64,000 nt of DNA from Dyella sp. A6. Its GTDB lineage: Bacteria; Pseudomonadota; Gammaproteobacteria; Xanthomonadales; Rhodanobacteraceae. Positions within the stretch are counted from its first letter, which is position 1. Each line of letters opens with the position of its first letter. The notes below the pieces were generated by a model. It worked only from the letters and a program-made list of their open reading frames with translations. It did not search any database and was not told where the DNA came from. The stretch is taken from assembly GCF_036320485.1 (NCBI RefSeq), contig NZ_CP132911.1, positions 1,860,001 to 1,924,000 of the forward strand, given 5' to 3'. Below, piece after piece: positions 24,102 through 32,862 of this stretch. The position numbers and the translations under genes are program-made.

Positions 24102-27089
24102 TCAGAAGGTCGCGCGCAAGGTCAGTGCATAACGGGTGTCGTTCACGTACCAGGACGTGATGTGGTTGCCGGATGCGTTCTGATCCATGATCGTGCGCTG
24201 CACGGCGTTGTTGAGGTTGTTCATCTGCAGGCCGATCTTCAGGTGGCGATTGAGCGAGTAGAAGATCGAACCGTCCAGTTGTCCGTAGGCATCGGCGAAC
24301 ACCGGCAGCTTCCACGGGATGTTGTTGTCGGTGCCGTTGTAGCCGTTCGGACCGATCGACAGCAGGTATTCGCTACGCCAGTTGTAGGCCAGCCGGATCT
24401 GCCATGGACCGTGCTCGTAGTAACCGGCGATATTGTAGGAATCGCGCGACAGGCCGTCCGCCGGCAGGCTGCCGTAACCCGAGCCATCCGTGTCCAGCGG
24501 CACCGTATTGGTGCCATTCGGCACGTGGGTCCTGCTGCGGATGTAGGTGAAGTTCGCCGACATGCCGAAGCCCTTGACCGGCAGGAAATCGAAGAACTGA
24601 TTCCAGCCGATTTCCGCACCATCGATGGTCGCCTTGCCGACATTCACCGGACGTGTGATCAGGTACTGATAGGTATTGCCGTCGAGTCCCTGGTACGAAA
24701 CGAATCGCGACTCGTTGCGGAAGTAGTTGCTCAGCCCCTTGTGGAACACGTCGATCCAGGCCATGCCGCCGCGCTGCTGGTTGAAGTACCACTCCAGCGA
24801 CAGGTCGAACTGGTTGGCCTTCATCGGCGTCAGGTACGGGTTGCTGTTCGACGTACCCGTCAAGGTCAGCTTGTCGATCGGCAGAGTGCTGGTGCCAGCC
24901 GGAGGGGTATAGCCCGACACCACGGCGGCATTGAGGATCTCGTAGGCCTGCATCTGGCTGAAGTCCGGCCGCGCAATCGCCTTGGAGAACGCAAAGCGCG
25001 TGAGCAGGTTCGGAGCGAACTCCCAACGCAGGTTGAAGCTCGGCAGGACATTGGTATACGAGTTGCGGGCATTGATCGGCGTGGTTTCGCCGTTGCCCAG
25101 GTAGGGCGCCAGGGTCTGGTTGGGGTACACCAGGAAGCCGTTGGCGGCATTGGTGGTCCGCACCGCCCGCACGCCGATGTTGCCGCTCAGGTTGATGTCG
25201 TCCACCCCGAAGTCGAGCATCGCGTATGCCGCATAGGTCTTCTCATGCTGCAGGTTGGTGTGCTGGGCATCGAGCAGCGTGGGTGTGTACGCTGCCGCGT
25301 AGCAGCAGGAGTAATACGGGTTGGCAGCGTTGTGGATGGCTGCGTAGCTACCCGGGTAGCCCAGCGCGGTCGACAGTACCGGTGCATAGAACGCACCCGG
25401 TATGCCGGCACCGCCACGATAGAAGTTCTTGAACGTGTCCAGGTGCACCAGGCTGGAATTGACCGTGCTGTTGAGATCCAGGCCGGGCAAGGCGCCACTA
25501 GGCAGCGCCCAGCCCTGCATCCAGGTCTGGAACACCGGCAGCCAGTTGTAGCCGGTGTCGATGTTGTGGGCATAGCGGTTGGTCAACCGTATGCCCCCCT
25601 TGAGCGAATGCACGAACCCGTCCAGGAAGCTGTACTTGATGTCGGCACGCCAGGCCAGTTCCTTCGCGTAGTTCTCGTCCTGGTGGTCCATGGTGAACCC
25701 CCAGTAGTAATTGGCGGGGTTCGTGGTGAAATTCGGATCGACCCCGATGGTCGGCGGGTTATGGCCATTCAGCGAGACATCGATATAGGGCACGTTGGTG
25801 CCCAGGGATACGGTGGAATCGAGCCGATGGGTCGTGGCCTGGACGAAGTGCAGCGTGCTCTTGATTTCGGTGCTGGAGTCCAGCTGCCACTTCATACCGG
25901 TGGAGAAGTCCGTGGTCCTGGAATGACTGTCCGATGCGCGGATATCGGTACCCATCGGCATGCCGCCACTCTGCGTCAGGCGACCGGACTGGAACACACC
26001 GTTGTTGATCGTGCTCGGCTGACTGGAGTCCACCATCACCTGGGTCGGATCGTTGCTCACGAAGATCGCATCTTCGTCCCAGACCTCGTGGTATCGGCTC
26101 TGGAATGCCGTGGCGAAGAAGTCGAGATTGTCCGTGGGCCGCCACTGGAAGGCGACGTAGGCACCATCGCGCTTGCGGTTGTAGATCAGGGTGCGCCAGT
26201 CGGCACCACGCGGCACCCATATGCCATCGGCGTTCTTGAAGAAGGGACGCACGAACAGGCCGTCGGTACGCGTGGCCAGGCGCGAGTCGGCCACATCGAC
26301 CAGCAGGCCCATCTCGCCAATACTGGTGTTCCAGCGATTGCTGTAGAGCACCGAGGCGGACGGCTTGTACTTCTTGATGAAGTTGCCGTAGTTCTCGCTT
26401 ACCGAAGCGGCGATCTTCTGACCCTTGAAGTCGAAGGGCATGAAGGTGCGCAGGTCCACGGTGCCACCCAGACCACCCTCGATCATCTCGGCGGTCTGGT
26501 TCTTGTAGACGTCGATGCCGGACATCAGCTCGGATGGCACGTCCTCGAAGCTGAGCGCGCGTCCACCGTTGGCGGAAAACGTGTCGCGGCCATTCAGCTC
26601 GGAACGCACCTGGGTGAGGCCGCGGATCTGCACGCCACTGCCTTCGGCCGAGAAGTGCTCCGGATCGCCCTGTGACAGGAAGTGATCGATGGTGACACCG
26701 GGAATACGCGACAGCGCTTCAGTCACGCTGCGGTCCGGCAAGGCACCGATATCCGTCGCGGACAGTGCATCGACGAAGGTGGGAGCGTAGAACTTGATGT
26801 CCTGCGCCTTCTCGACTGCAGCCCGGATGCCGGTCACGACGACGGCAGAGAGGTTCTTGGTCTGCTTCCTGTCGGGAGTCGCGGCTTTCTGCTTCGCCGA
26901 TTTCGCGGATGATGTCGATCCGGCCTGCGTCTGGGACTGACCCTGGACAGCGCCGGCAAAAGGCTGCGCATGCAGATCCAGCGATCCGCAGAAGAACAAC
27001 CCCAAGGTAATTGCCACGGACAACCGCCCCAGCGGTAATCCGGTCATCGAACGGCGACGTCCTGCGTCAGACGTAAACTTGCCATGCAT
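24102..27089 (-). CDS. TonB-dependent receptor
   Basis: A 995-residue outer-membrane receptor. The N-terminus has a signal sequence (SVAITLGLFFCGSLDLHAQ), a low-complexity Gln/Ser/Lys linker, then a TonB-box region (LSAVVVTGIRAAVEKAQDIK) and the plug domain (LPDRSVTEALSRIPGVTID, GVQIRGL, VYKNQTAEMIEGGLGGTVDL). The barrel ends in LTLRATF with the C-terminal Phe expected of an outer-membrane beta-barrel. The wording of the plug matches the large xanthomonad/caulobacter receptor family used for carbohydrates and other nutrients rather than siderophores. The ATG at 27089 follows GGGAGGG. No transporter or enzyme partner is adjacent, so the ligand is unknown. Confidence 0.95.
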   Translation of the reverse strand: MHGKFTSDAGRRRSMTGLPLGRLSVAITLGLFFCGSLDLHAQPFAGAVQGQSQTQAGSTSSAKSAKQKAATPDRKQTKNLSAVVVTGIRAAVEKAQDIKFYAPTFVDALSATDIGALPDRSVTEALSRIPGVTIDHFLSQGDPEHFSAEGSGVQIRGLTQVRSELNGRDTFSANGGRALSFEDVPSELMSGIDVYKNQTAEMIEGGLGGTVDLRTFMPFDFKGQKIAASVSENYGNFIKKYKPSASVLYSNRWNTSIGEMGLLVDVADSRLATRTDGLFVRPFFKNADGIWVPRGADWRTLIYNRKRDGAYVAFQWRPTDNLDFFATAFQSRYHEVWDEDAIFVSNDPTQVMVDSSQPSTINNGVFQSGRLTQSGGMPMGTDIRASDSHSRTTDFSTGMKWQLDSSTEIKSTLHFVQATTHRLDSTVSLGTNVPYIDVSLNGHNPPTIGVDPNFTTNPANYYWGFTMDHQDENYAKELAWRADIKYSFLDGFVHSLKGGIRLTNRYAHNIDTGYNWLPVFQTWMQGWALPSGALPGLDLNSTVNSSLVHLDTFKNFYRGGAGIPGAFYAPVLSTALGYPGSYAAIHNAANPYYSCCYAAAYTPTLLDAQHTNLQHEKTYAAYAMLDFGVDDINLSGNIGVRAVRTTNAANGFLVYPNQTLAPYLGNGETTPINARNSYTNVLPSFNLRWEFAPNLLTRFAFSKAIARPDFSQMQAYEILNAAVVSGYTPPAGTSTLPIDKLTLTGTSNSNPYLTPMKANQFDLSLEWYFNQQRGGMAWIDVFHKGLSNYFRNESRFVSYQGLDGNTYQYLITRPVNVGKATIDGAEIGWNQFFDFLPVKGFGMSANFTYIRSRTHVPNGTNTVPLDTDGSGYGSLPADGLSRDSYNIAGYYEHGPWQIRLAYNWRSEYLLSIGPNGYNGTDNNIPWKLPVFADAYGQLDGSIFYSLNRHLKIGLQMNNLNNAVQRTIMDQNASGNHITSWYVNDTRYALTLRATF

Positions 27090-27770
27090 AGTGAGCCCTC
27101 CCTCAAAAATTGACATGGCCGACTTGTTCGATTCCCCGTCGGCCTCACCCCTGACCAGCACAAGCGTCCAGGTCCCCCACGGCCCCGGCAATTGCTGGTA
27201 TGTGCGGATGCTGTCGTGTTGCGCTTAAACCGCACAATTACGAAATCAAAAGCGACGATTAACGTTTCTCTGTGTGCGGCCGCAGCATGTACGTCGGAGA
27301 GCCTGTTCAGATAACCATGCGAGCAGGCATGCGATGCAAGATCCGCACTGCCGCCCAGTGGGAAACCGAAACGCCAGGCAAAAGTGCCATGCCAGTGCAG
27401 AACGGGCGGGATCCACCGATTGACCGCATGCAGATCGGACAACGCGCTCGAACGACATGCATGCCTGCATCCCGAGCCCGGAACGCTTGGTGCGAGCCTT
27501 CCTTTCGATGCACCGTTGCGACGTGCATCAGATCAGGCAGCTTTGCACTTCCGGTCATGACCGGCACGAGCTCACCGTCTCGACTCTCTGCCTCGCATGC
27601 GCATCGAGCTGGTCTTGTCCGGCCACACGCACGCGAAGATCGCGCATGCGTTCCGCCCCTTGAAAAACGGGCCGAGACGGCAGCCCTTGTGCACCAGCCA
27701 TATATCCATCACAGCGCCATGCATTCGTCTTGCTGGCGCCTACCTCACCCAATGCGAACCAGGAGCAGCC
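27090..27770. other. Long gene-free stretch upstream of receptor and pirin
   Basis: About 680 bases between the divergent TonB-receptor and pirin genes. Open frames exist on both strands but none has a recognisable start or protein character. It should contain both promoters. I could not identify an RNA gene or operator with confidence. Confidence 0.5.
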
Positions 27771-28835
27771 ATGACCGGCACCACCGACATCATCATCAGC
27801 GCCCAGCCACTGGATCGGCGCCTTCCCGGGATCGACCCCTTCATCTTCGGGGCCTATCACCTTGACCTTTATCCGCGTGGCAACGGCCAGCTCGGCCCCG
27901 ATCCGTCCTTGCTCAAGGGGCGCGACATCGGCATGGATTTCAGCGGCAAGGACGGCTTCAGCATGTACCACGGCGACAAGGTGCCGGGTTTCCCCGCACA
28001 CCCGCACCGTGGTTTCGAGACCGTGACCATCGTCCGCAAGGGGCTGGTCGATCATGCCGATTCGCTGGGTGCCACTGCGCGCTACGGAGAAGGTGACGTG
28101 CAATGGCTGACCACCGGCAGCGGCGTGCAGCATGGCGAGATGTTCCCGATGGTGCACGAGGGCAGGGACAACCCGCTCGACCTGTTCCAGATCTGGCTGA
28201 ACCTGCCCGCCAGGCGGAAGATGGCGGCGCCGGACTTCACCATGTTCTGGGCGCATGACATCCCGCATGCAGTGCAGGTCGATGCGCAGGGTCGCCGCAG
28301 CGAGGTGGAAGTCATCGCCGGCGACTATGCACCGGTCGATGCGGCGGCAGCCGGCGGCCAGCCGTTGTTCAAGGCACTGATGCCGCCTCCGGCCTCGTGG
28401 GCCAGCGAGCCGGAAGCGGATCTCGCCATCTGGATCATCCGCCTGGAACCCGGCGCCAGCCTGGTGCTGCCCGCGGCCAGCCGTGAAGCACGTCGCGCGC
28501 TGTACCTGACCACGGGCAAGACCCTGACGGTGGACGGCCGCGTTTTCAACGAAAGCGTGATGGTGGAAGTGCGTGCCGATGCAACCGCACCGCTGTTCAA
28601 CCACGGCACCGACGTGGTCGAGGTATTGTTGCTGCAAGGCAAGCCGATCGGCGAGCCACTCGTGACGCACGGCCCGTTCGTGGCCAATTCGCAGCAGGAG
28701 CTGATGCAGGCGATGCAGGATTACCGGCGCACCGAGTTCGGCGGCTGGCCCTGGCCGTCGCATGCACATACGCACGGCACGTCGGAACGCTTCGCCCAGC
28801 ATCCGGATGGACGGGTGGAAAAACCTTCTGCCTGA
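27771..28835 (+). CDS. Pirin-family protein
   Basis: A 354-residue cupin-type protein with the pirin metal site: H77 and H79 in FPAHPHRGFETVT, then H121 and E123 in GSGVQHGEM. DLFQIWLNLP is the usual stretch after the site. The C-terminal pirin domain (ALYLTTGKTLTVDG, VLLLQGKPIGEPLVTHGPFV) is complete. Bacterial pirins bind Fe(II); some have quercetin dioxygenase activity, others regulate metabolism. The ribosome binding site AGGAG precedes the ATG. It lies just upstream of the NemR-like TetR gene but ends before its operator, so it is probably separately controlled. Confidence 0.93.
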   Translation: MTGTTDIIISAQPLDRRLPGIDPFIFGAYHLDLYPRGNGQLGPDPSLLKGRDIGMDFSGKDGFSMYHGDKVPGFPAHPHRGFETVTIVRKGLVDHADSLGATARYGEGDVQWLTTGSGVQHGEMFPMVHEGRDNPLDLFQIWLNLPARRKMAAPDFTMFWAHDIPHAVQVDAQGRRSEVEVIAGDYAPVDAAAAGGQPLFKALMPPPASWASEPEADLAIWIIRLEPGASLVLPAASREARRALYLTTGKTLTVDGRVFNESVMVEVRADATAPLFNHGTDVVEVLLLQGKPIGEPLVTHGPFVANSQQELMQAMQDYRRTEFGGWPWPSHAHTHGTSERFAQHPDGRVEKPSA

Positions 28836-28920
28836 CGAGACAGGCCGCTTGCCGCGAGGGATCTCGAAGACGTACTTCGACATCCCTGGTTGGTACGTGT
28901 CGGCCACTCAAACCAATATC

Positions 28921-28935
28921 TAGACGACCGGTCTA
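28921..28935. promoter_or_regulatory. NemR-like operator upstream of the TetR gene
   Basis: TAGACGACCGGTCTA, an inverted repeat (TAGAC, five bases, GTCTA). A predicted promoter lies directly before it: TTGGTA (28890-28895), 18 bases, CAATAT (28914-28919). The operator would therefore cover the transcription start. The identical 15-mer recurs at 29597-29611. It resembles the TAGAC/GTCTA half-sites of the NemR operator. Confidence 0.8.
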
Positions 28936-28957
28936 TTTTTTCTTACACTTGCCTGCC

Positions 28958-29566
28958 ATGAGCGCAGCCGCTGCCACAGATATCCGCCAGCACATCCTGG
29001 ACACGGCCCAGGTCCTGATTTCGGGACGCGGGTTCACGGCTGTGGGTTTGAGCGAGATCCTGCATGCGTCCAACGTACCCAAGGGCTCGTTCTATCACTA
29101 CTTTCCGTCCAAGGAAGCGTTCGGCGAGTCGCTGCTACAGGGCTATTTCGATGGCTACCTGGCCGACCTGGAACGCGTGCTGACACGGCCGGGGCTTTCT
29201 GCCGCCGAGCGCTTGATGAACTACTGGCAGAACTGGCTGGAAACACAGACCCACTGCGACCCGAAGGGCAAGTGTCTTGCGGTGAAACTGGCCGCCGAGG
29301 TCAGTGACCTTTCCGAGGCCATGCGTGGCGTGCTCGAGCAAGGCACCGACAAGATCATCGCGCGCCTGGCGCAGGCCATCGACGATGGCTTCGGAGACGG
29401 CTCGTTGCCGGTCCATGAAGACGCGCCCGCATTGGCGACGACGCTTTACCAGTTATGGCTCGGCGCCAGTCTGCGCGCCAAGATCACCCGCGACCGCATG
29501 CCACTTGCAGCCGCTCTTGCCGCGACGCAGCGCCTGCTGGGCCTGCCTGTGCAGCCGACGCATTGA
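28958..29566 (+). CDS. TetR-family regulator, NemR/AcuR-like
   Basis: A 202-residue repressor. The N-terminal helix-turn-helix (RQHILDTAQVLISGRGFTAV, LSEILHASNVPKGSFYHYFP) is followed by the NemR-like core with two nearby cysteines (HCDPKGKCLAVKLAAEVSDL) and MRGVLEQG. In E. coli, NemR senses electrophiles and hypochlorite through cysteine or lysine residues in this region. It is flanked by two copies of the same operator, one at its own promoter and one before yqhD, so it should repress itself and the yqhD-curA-DJ-1 genes. The ATG at 28958 has no clear ribosome binding site, which may mean a short or leaderless message. Confidence 0.9.
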   Translation: MSAAAATDIRQHILDTAQVLISGRGFTAVGLSEILHASNVPKGSFYHYFPSKEAFGESLLQGYFDGYLADLERVLTRPGLSAAERLMNYWQNWLETQTHCDPKGKCLAVKLAAEVSDLSEAMRGVLEQGTDKIIARLAQAIDDGFGDGSLPVHEDAPALATTLYQLWLGASLRAKITRDRMPLAAALAATQRLLGLPVQPTH

Positions 29567-29596
29567 CGTCCAATGCCCCTTTTTTTGCTTGACCTA

Positions 29597-29611
29597 TAGA
29601 CGACCGGTCTA
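29597..29611. promoter_or_regulatory. NemR-like operator upstream of yqhD
   Basis: A second exact copy of TAGACGACCGGTCTA, 14 bases before the yqhD start and overlapping a TATAGA sequence that could be a -10 element. It predicts a separate repressed promoter for the enzyme genes. Confidence 0.8.
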
Positions 29612-29625
29612 ATCGGAGAAACGCC

Positions 29626-30783
29626 ATGAACAATTTCGACTTCTACAACCCGACCCGCATCGTGTTCGGTGCCGAAACCGTAGGACGCCTGGCTGACCTG
29701 GTGCCCGCCGATGCACGCGTGCTGTTGCTGTATGGCGGCGAAAGCGCGCGCAAGAACGGGACGCTGGACGAAGTGCGCGCGGCGCTAGGCACACGCGAAG
29801 TCCAGGAGTTCGGCGGCATCGAGCCCAACCCCAGCTACGAAACCCTGATGCGTGCGGTCGAGCAGATCCGCGATCAGCAACTCGACTACCTGCTCGCCGT
29901 CGGCGGCGGATCGGTAATCGATGGCACCAAGTTCGTGGCCGCGGCCGTGGGCTATGAAGGCGACCCGTGGCAGATCCTGGAAACCCGCGGCAGGCATATC
30001 AAGCAGGCGTTGCCGTTCGGCAGCGTGCTGACCCTGCCGGCCACCGGTTCGGAGATGAACGCAGCCTCGGTGGTCACGCGCCGCGCCACCAAGGCCAAGC
30101 TCGCCTTCTCCAGCCCGCATGTCTATCCGCAGTTCTCGATACTCGACCCGACCAAGACCTACACCCTGCCCCTGCGCCAGGTCGCGAACGGCGTGGTCGA
30201 TGCCTTCACGCACATCATGGAACAGTATCTGACCTACCCCGCGGATGGCATGGTGCAGGATCGTTTTGCCGAAGGACTGCTGCAGACGCTGGTGGAGATC
30301 GGCCCGAAGGTACTGGCCAAGCCCGATGACTATGACCTGCGTGCGAACCTGATGTGGACGGCGACCCTGGCACTCAACGGGCTGATCGGCGCCGGTGTGC
30401 CGCAGGACTGGTCCACCCACATGATCGGCCACGAGCTGACCGCGCTGTACGGCATCGATCATGCCCGTACACTGGCCATCGTGCTGCCGGCCAATCTCGA
30501 GATTCGGCGCGAGGCCAAGCGCGGCAAGCTGCTGCAGTACGCCGAGCGCGTGTGGCACATCACCGAGGGTACGGAAGACCAGCGCATCGATGCGGCGATC
30601 GCGAAGACCCGCAGCTTTTTCGAAAGCCTGGATATCCCGACGCGGCTTCCGGGCTACAACGTGGGGGCCGATGCGATCGACGACATCGTGAAACAGCTTG
30701 AGCGCCACGCCATGACCCAGCTCGGCGAGCACCGCGACGTCACGCTAGAGGTGAGCCGCCGGATTCTCGAAGCCAGCGTCTGA
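29626..30783 (+). CDS. yqhD: NADPH-dependent aldehyde reductase YqhD (iron-type alcohol dehydrogenase)
   Basis: A 385-residue group III alcohol dehydrogenase, almost the same length as E. coli YqhD (387) and alike along its whole length: MNNFDFYNPTRIVFG, EFGGIEPNPSYETLM, LLAVGGGSVIDGTKF, LPATGSEMN, LPLRQVANGVVDAFTHIMEQ, LNGLIGAGVPQDWSTHMIGH and HARTLAIVLPA. The metal-binding Asp and His residues of the family lie in VVDAFTH, MIGHEL and IDHAR. It reduces a broad range of aldehydes, including methylglyoxal, acrolein and lipid-peroxidation products, with NADPH. The GGAGAAA ribosome binding site precedes the ATG. It is the first enzyme gene under the NemR-like regulator. Confidence 0.95.
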   Translation: MNNFDFYNPTRIVFGAETVGRLADLVPADARVLLLYGGESARKNGTLDEVRAALGTREVQEFGGIEPNPSYETLMRAVEQIRDQQLDYLLAVGGGSVIDGTKFVAAAVGYEGDPWQILETRGRHIKQALPFGSVLTLPATGSEMNAASVVTRRATKAKLAFSSPHVYPQFSILDPTKTYTLPLRQVANGVVDAFTHIMEQYLTYPADGMVQDRFAEGLLQTLVEIGPKVLAKPDDYDLRANLMWTATLALNGLIGAGVPQDWSTHMIGHELTALYGIDHARTLAIVLPANLEIRREAKRGKLLQYAERVWHITEGTEDQRIDAAIAKTRSFFESLDIPTRLPGYNVGADAIDDIVKQLERHAMTQLGEHRDVTLEVSRRILEASV

Positions 30784-30804
30784 AGTCCAACCGAGGCCAC
30801 TCGT

Positions 30805-31833
30805 ATGTCACCAGCCATCAACCGCCAGATCGTCCTGAACTCACGTCCCCGGGGCGAACCCACGCTGCACGACTTCCGTCTGGAAGAACAGGCGATACCG
30901 GAACCGGGTGACGGACAGGTGCTGTCGCGCACAATCTACCTGTCGCTCGACCCGTACATGCGCGGCCGCATGAACGAAGGGCCGTCGTATGTGCCGCCGA
31001 TCGCCCTGGGCGGCGTGATGGGTGGCGGCACCGTCAGTCGCGTGGTGGCCTCGCGCCACCCATCCTTCAAGGTCGGCGACCTGGTATCCAGCTTCAATGG
31101 CTGGCAGGACTACGCCCTGTCCGACGGCAGCGACCTCAACCTGATCGACAGCCGCCTGGCGCAGCCATCGCTCGCCCTCAGCCTGCTGGGCATGACCGGG
31201 TTCACCGCCTATCACGGCCTTCTCAACATCGGTAAACCGCAAGCGGGCGAAACCGTGGTGGTCGCCTCGGCCACTGGCGCGGTCGGCTCGGTGGTCGGAC
31301 AGATCGCCAAGCTCAAGGGCACTCGCGCCGTAGGCATTGCCGGCGGCGCCGAGAAATGCCGCTATGCGGTCGACGTGCTGGGCTTCGATGTCTGCATCGA
31401 CCACCGCGCGCCCGACTTCGCCGCGCAGCTTGCGGCAGCCACACCCGATGGCATCGACGTGTATTTCGAGAACGTGGGCGGGGCAGTGTTCGAGGCCGTA
31501 CTGCCCCTGCTCAACATCAACGCACGTGTTCCGGTCTGCGGCCTGATCGCCCATTACAACGCCACCGAGCTGCCCGCCGGCCCGAACCTGGTACCGCAAC
31601 TGATGTCGCGGGTACTGACCCGGCGCATCCTGATCCAGGGCTTCATCATCGCGGACCATTTCGCCACCGGCTTCGCCGCATTCCAGCGCGACATGAGCCC
31701 CTGGGTCGCCGAGGGCAAGGTGCAGATGCGCGAGGCGTTCGTGGACGGGCTGGAGCAAGCACCGCAGGCGCTGATCGACCTGCTGGCCGGCCGGCACTTC
31801 GGCAAAGTAGTCGTCAACGTCAACCCGCTCTGA
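30805..31833 (+). CDS. curA: NADP-dependent alkenal/curcumin reductase (CurA-like)
   Basis: A 342-residue zinc-free medium-chain reductase. It matches E. coli CurA throughout: VLNSRPRGEPTLHDFRLEE, TIYLSLDPYMRGRMNEGPSY, GGVMGGGTVSRVV, GMTGFTAYHGLLNIGKP, ASATGAVGSVVGQIAKLKG, IDVYFENVGGAVFEAVLP and the tail GRHFGKVVVNV. It reduces the C=C bond of conjugated aldehydes and ketones such as 2-alkenals or curcumin. It begins 21 bases after yqhD, so the two form one unit that clears both the C=C and the C=O of reactive carbonyls. Confidence 0.93.
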   Translation: MSPAINRQIVLNSRPRGEPTLHDFRLEEQAIPEPGDGQVLSRTIYLSLDPYMRGRMNEGPSYVPPIALGGVMGGGTVSRVVASRHPSFKVGDLVSSFNGWQDYALSDGSDLNLIDSRLAQPSLALSLLGMTGFTAYHGLLNIGKPQAGETVVVASATGAVGSVVGQIAKLKGTRAVGIAGGAEKCRYAVDVLGFDVCIDHRAPDFAAQLAAATPDGIDVYFENVGGAVFEAVLPLLNINARVPVCGLIAHYNATELPAGPNLVPQLMSRVLTRRILIQGFIIADHFATGFAAFQRDMSPWVAEGKVQMREAFVDGLEQAPQALIDLLAGRHFGKVVVNVNPL

Positions 31834-31913
31834 CCCCTGCTCCGCACTGTCCCGATGCCGTACTGGCGTCCATGCACGCCGATCGACAGCATGACCTACT
31901 GAAAGGATCACCC

Positions 31914-32591
31914 ATGAAAATTCTTGTTGTTCTTACTTCGCACGACCAGCTGGGCGACACCGGCGAAAAGACCGGCTTCTGGCTCGAGGAGCTGGCCGCG
32001 CCCTATTACGCATTCATCGATGCCGGCGCAGAGCTGACCCTGGCTTCGCCCAAGGGTGGCCAGCCGCCGCTTGACCCGCGCAGCGACGACCCGGCATTCC
32101 AGACGGACAGCACACGCCGTTTCAAGGCCGACGCCGTCGCCACCCAGGCCCTGGCCCATACCCGCAAGCTGGCTGACGTCTCGATGCAGGACTTCGACGC
32201 GGTGTTCTATCCCGGCGGCCACGGTCCGCTGTGGGATCTCGCCGAAGACAAGGTTTCCATCGCGCTCATCGAAAACGCCATGGCGGCCGGCAAGCCGGTC
32301 GGTGCCGTGTGTCATGCCCCTGGCGTGTTGCGCCACGTGAAGGCCGCGGACGGTTCACCGCTGGTCAGCGGCAAGACCGTTACCGGTTTCAGCAATACCG
32401 AGGAAGATGCAGTCGGCCTGACCAAGGTGGTGCCGTTCCTGGTCGAGGACATGCTGAAGGCCAACGGCGGCAACTACAGCAAGGCGGCCGACTGGCAGTC
32501 CTATGTGCAGACCGACGGCCTGCTGGTCACCGGACAGAACCCCTCCTCGTCCGAGGCAGCGGCCAAGGCGCTGCTGAAGCTGCTGGCCTGA
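31914..32591 (+). CDS. DJ-1/PfpI-family protein (Hsp31-like type 1 glutamine amidotransferase fold)
   Basis: A 225-residue protein. The catalytic elbow Cys is in VGAVCHAPGVL, with the family Glu in EKTGFWLEEL and His next to the Cys, the layout of Hsp31/HchA-like glyoxalase III and chaperone proteins. AGAELTLASPKGG and DAVFYPGGHGPLWDL are conserved family strands. It probably hydrates methylglyoxal to lactate or protects proteins from glycation. The AAAGGA ribosome binding site precedes the ATG. It is the third gene of the NemR-like regulon and is followed by a hairpin terminator. Confidence 0.92.
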   Translation: MKILVVLTSHDQLGDTGEKTGFWLEELAAPYYAFIDAGAELTLASPKGGQPPLDPRSDDPAFQTDSTRRFKADAVATQALAHTRKLADVSMQDFDAVFYPGGHGPLWDLAEDKVSIALIENAMAAGKPVGAVCHAPGVLRHVKAADGSPLVSGKTVTGFSNTEEDAVGLTKVVPFLVEDMLKANGGNYSKAADWQSYVQTDGLLVTGQNPSSSEAAAKALLKLLA

Positions 32592-32605
32592 GTTGATCCC
32601 AGCGC

Positions 32606-32650
32606 GTGGCGATAGCCGTCGGTCCCGGCCAGGCCGGTCGCTATCGCCAC
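32606..32650 (+). terminator. Terminator of the yqhD-curA-DJ-1 operon
   Basis: GTGGCGATAGC pairs with GCTATCGCCAC (11 bp), with an inner GGCC-rich hairpin in the loop. It starts 15 bases after the DJ-1-type stop codon. The rest of the gap up to 32863 holds nothing I recognise. Confidence 0.6.
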
Positions 32651-32862
32651 CATGCCAACTGCGAAACACCCTCAGATGCGATGAGCGCGTTCCAGCGCAG
32701 CCAGCAGCATCACGACCGGGTCAGGCCCAAGGTCGCCCGCAGGGCGTCGGCAGACCCACCGCTCTGATGGAATGTCATCGTCTGGGCTATACCCTGTTCG
32801 CCCGCAGCCTGATCCTGTGCTCGCCGTACGCGGGGCACGCCCTGTCCCCATGCGCCATGGAG

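Noticed and set aside
23607..26675. A long open frame of about 1,000 codons antisense to the TonB-dependent receptor
   Set aside because: High-GC coding DNA leaves long open frames opposite real genes. The receptor on the other strand has a signal peptide, plug and barrel; this frame has no family character.
27597..27770. In-frame extension of pirin containing GHTH, which looks like a metallophosphatase motif
   Set aside because: The motif is isolated, upstream of the well-placed AGGAG and ATG of pirin, and no other metallophosphatase motif is near.
30805..31833. CurA-like protein as a zinc alcohol dehydrogenase
   Set aside because: The zinc-binding cysteines are absent and the match to CurA is end to end.
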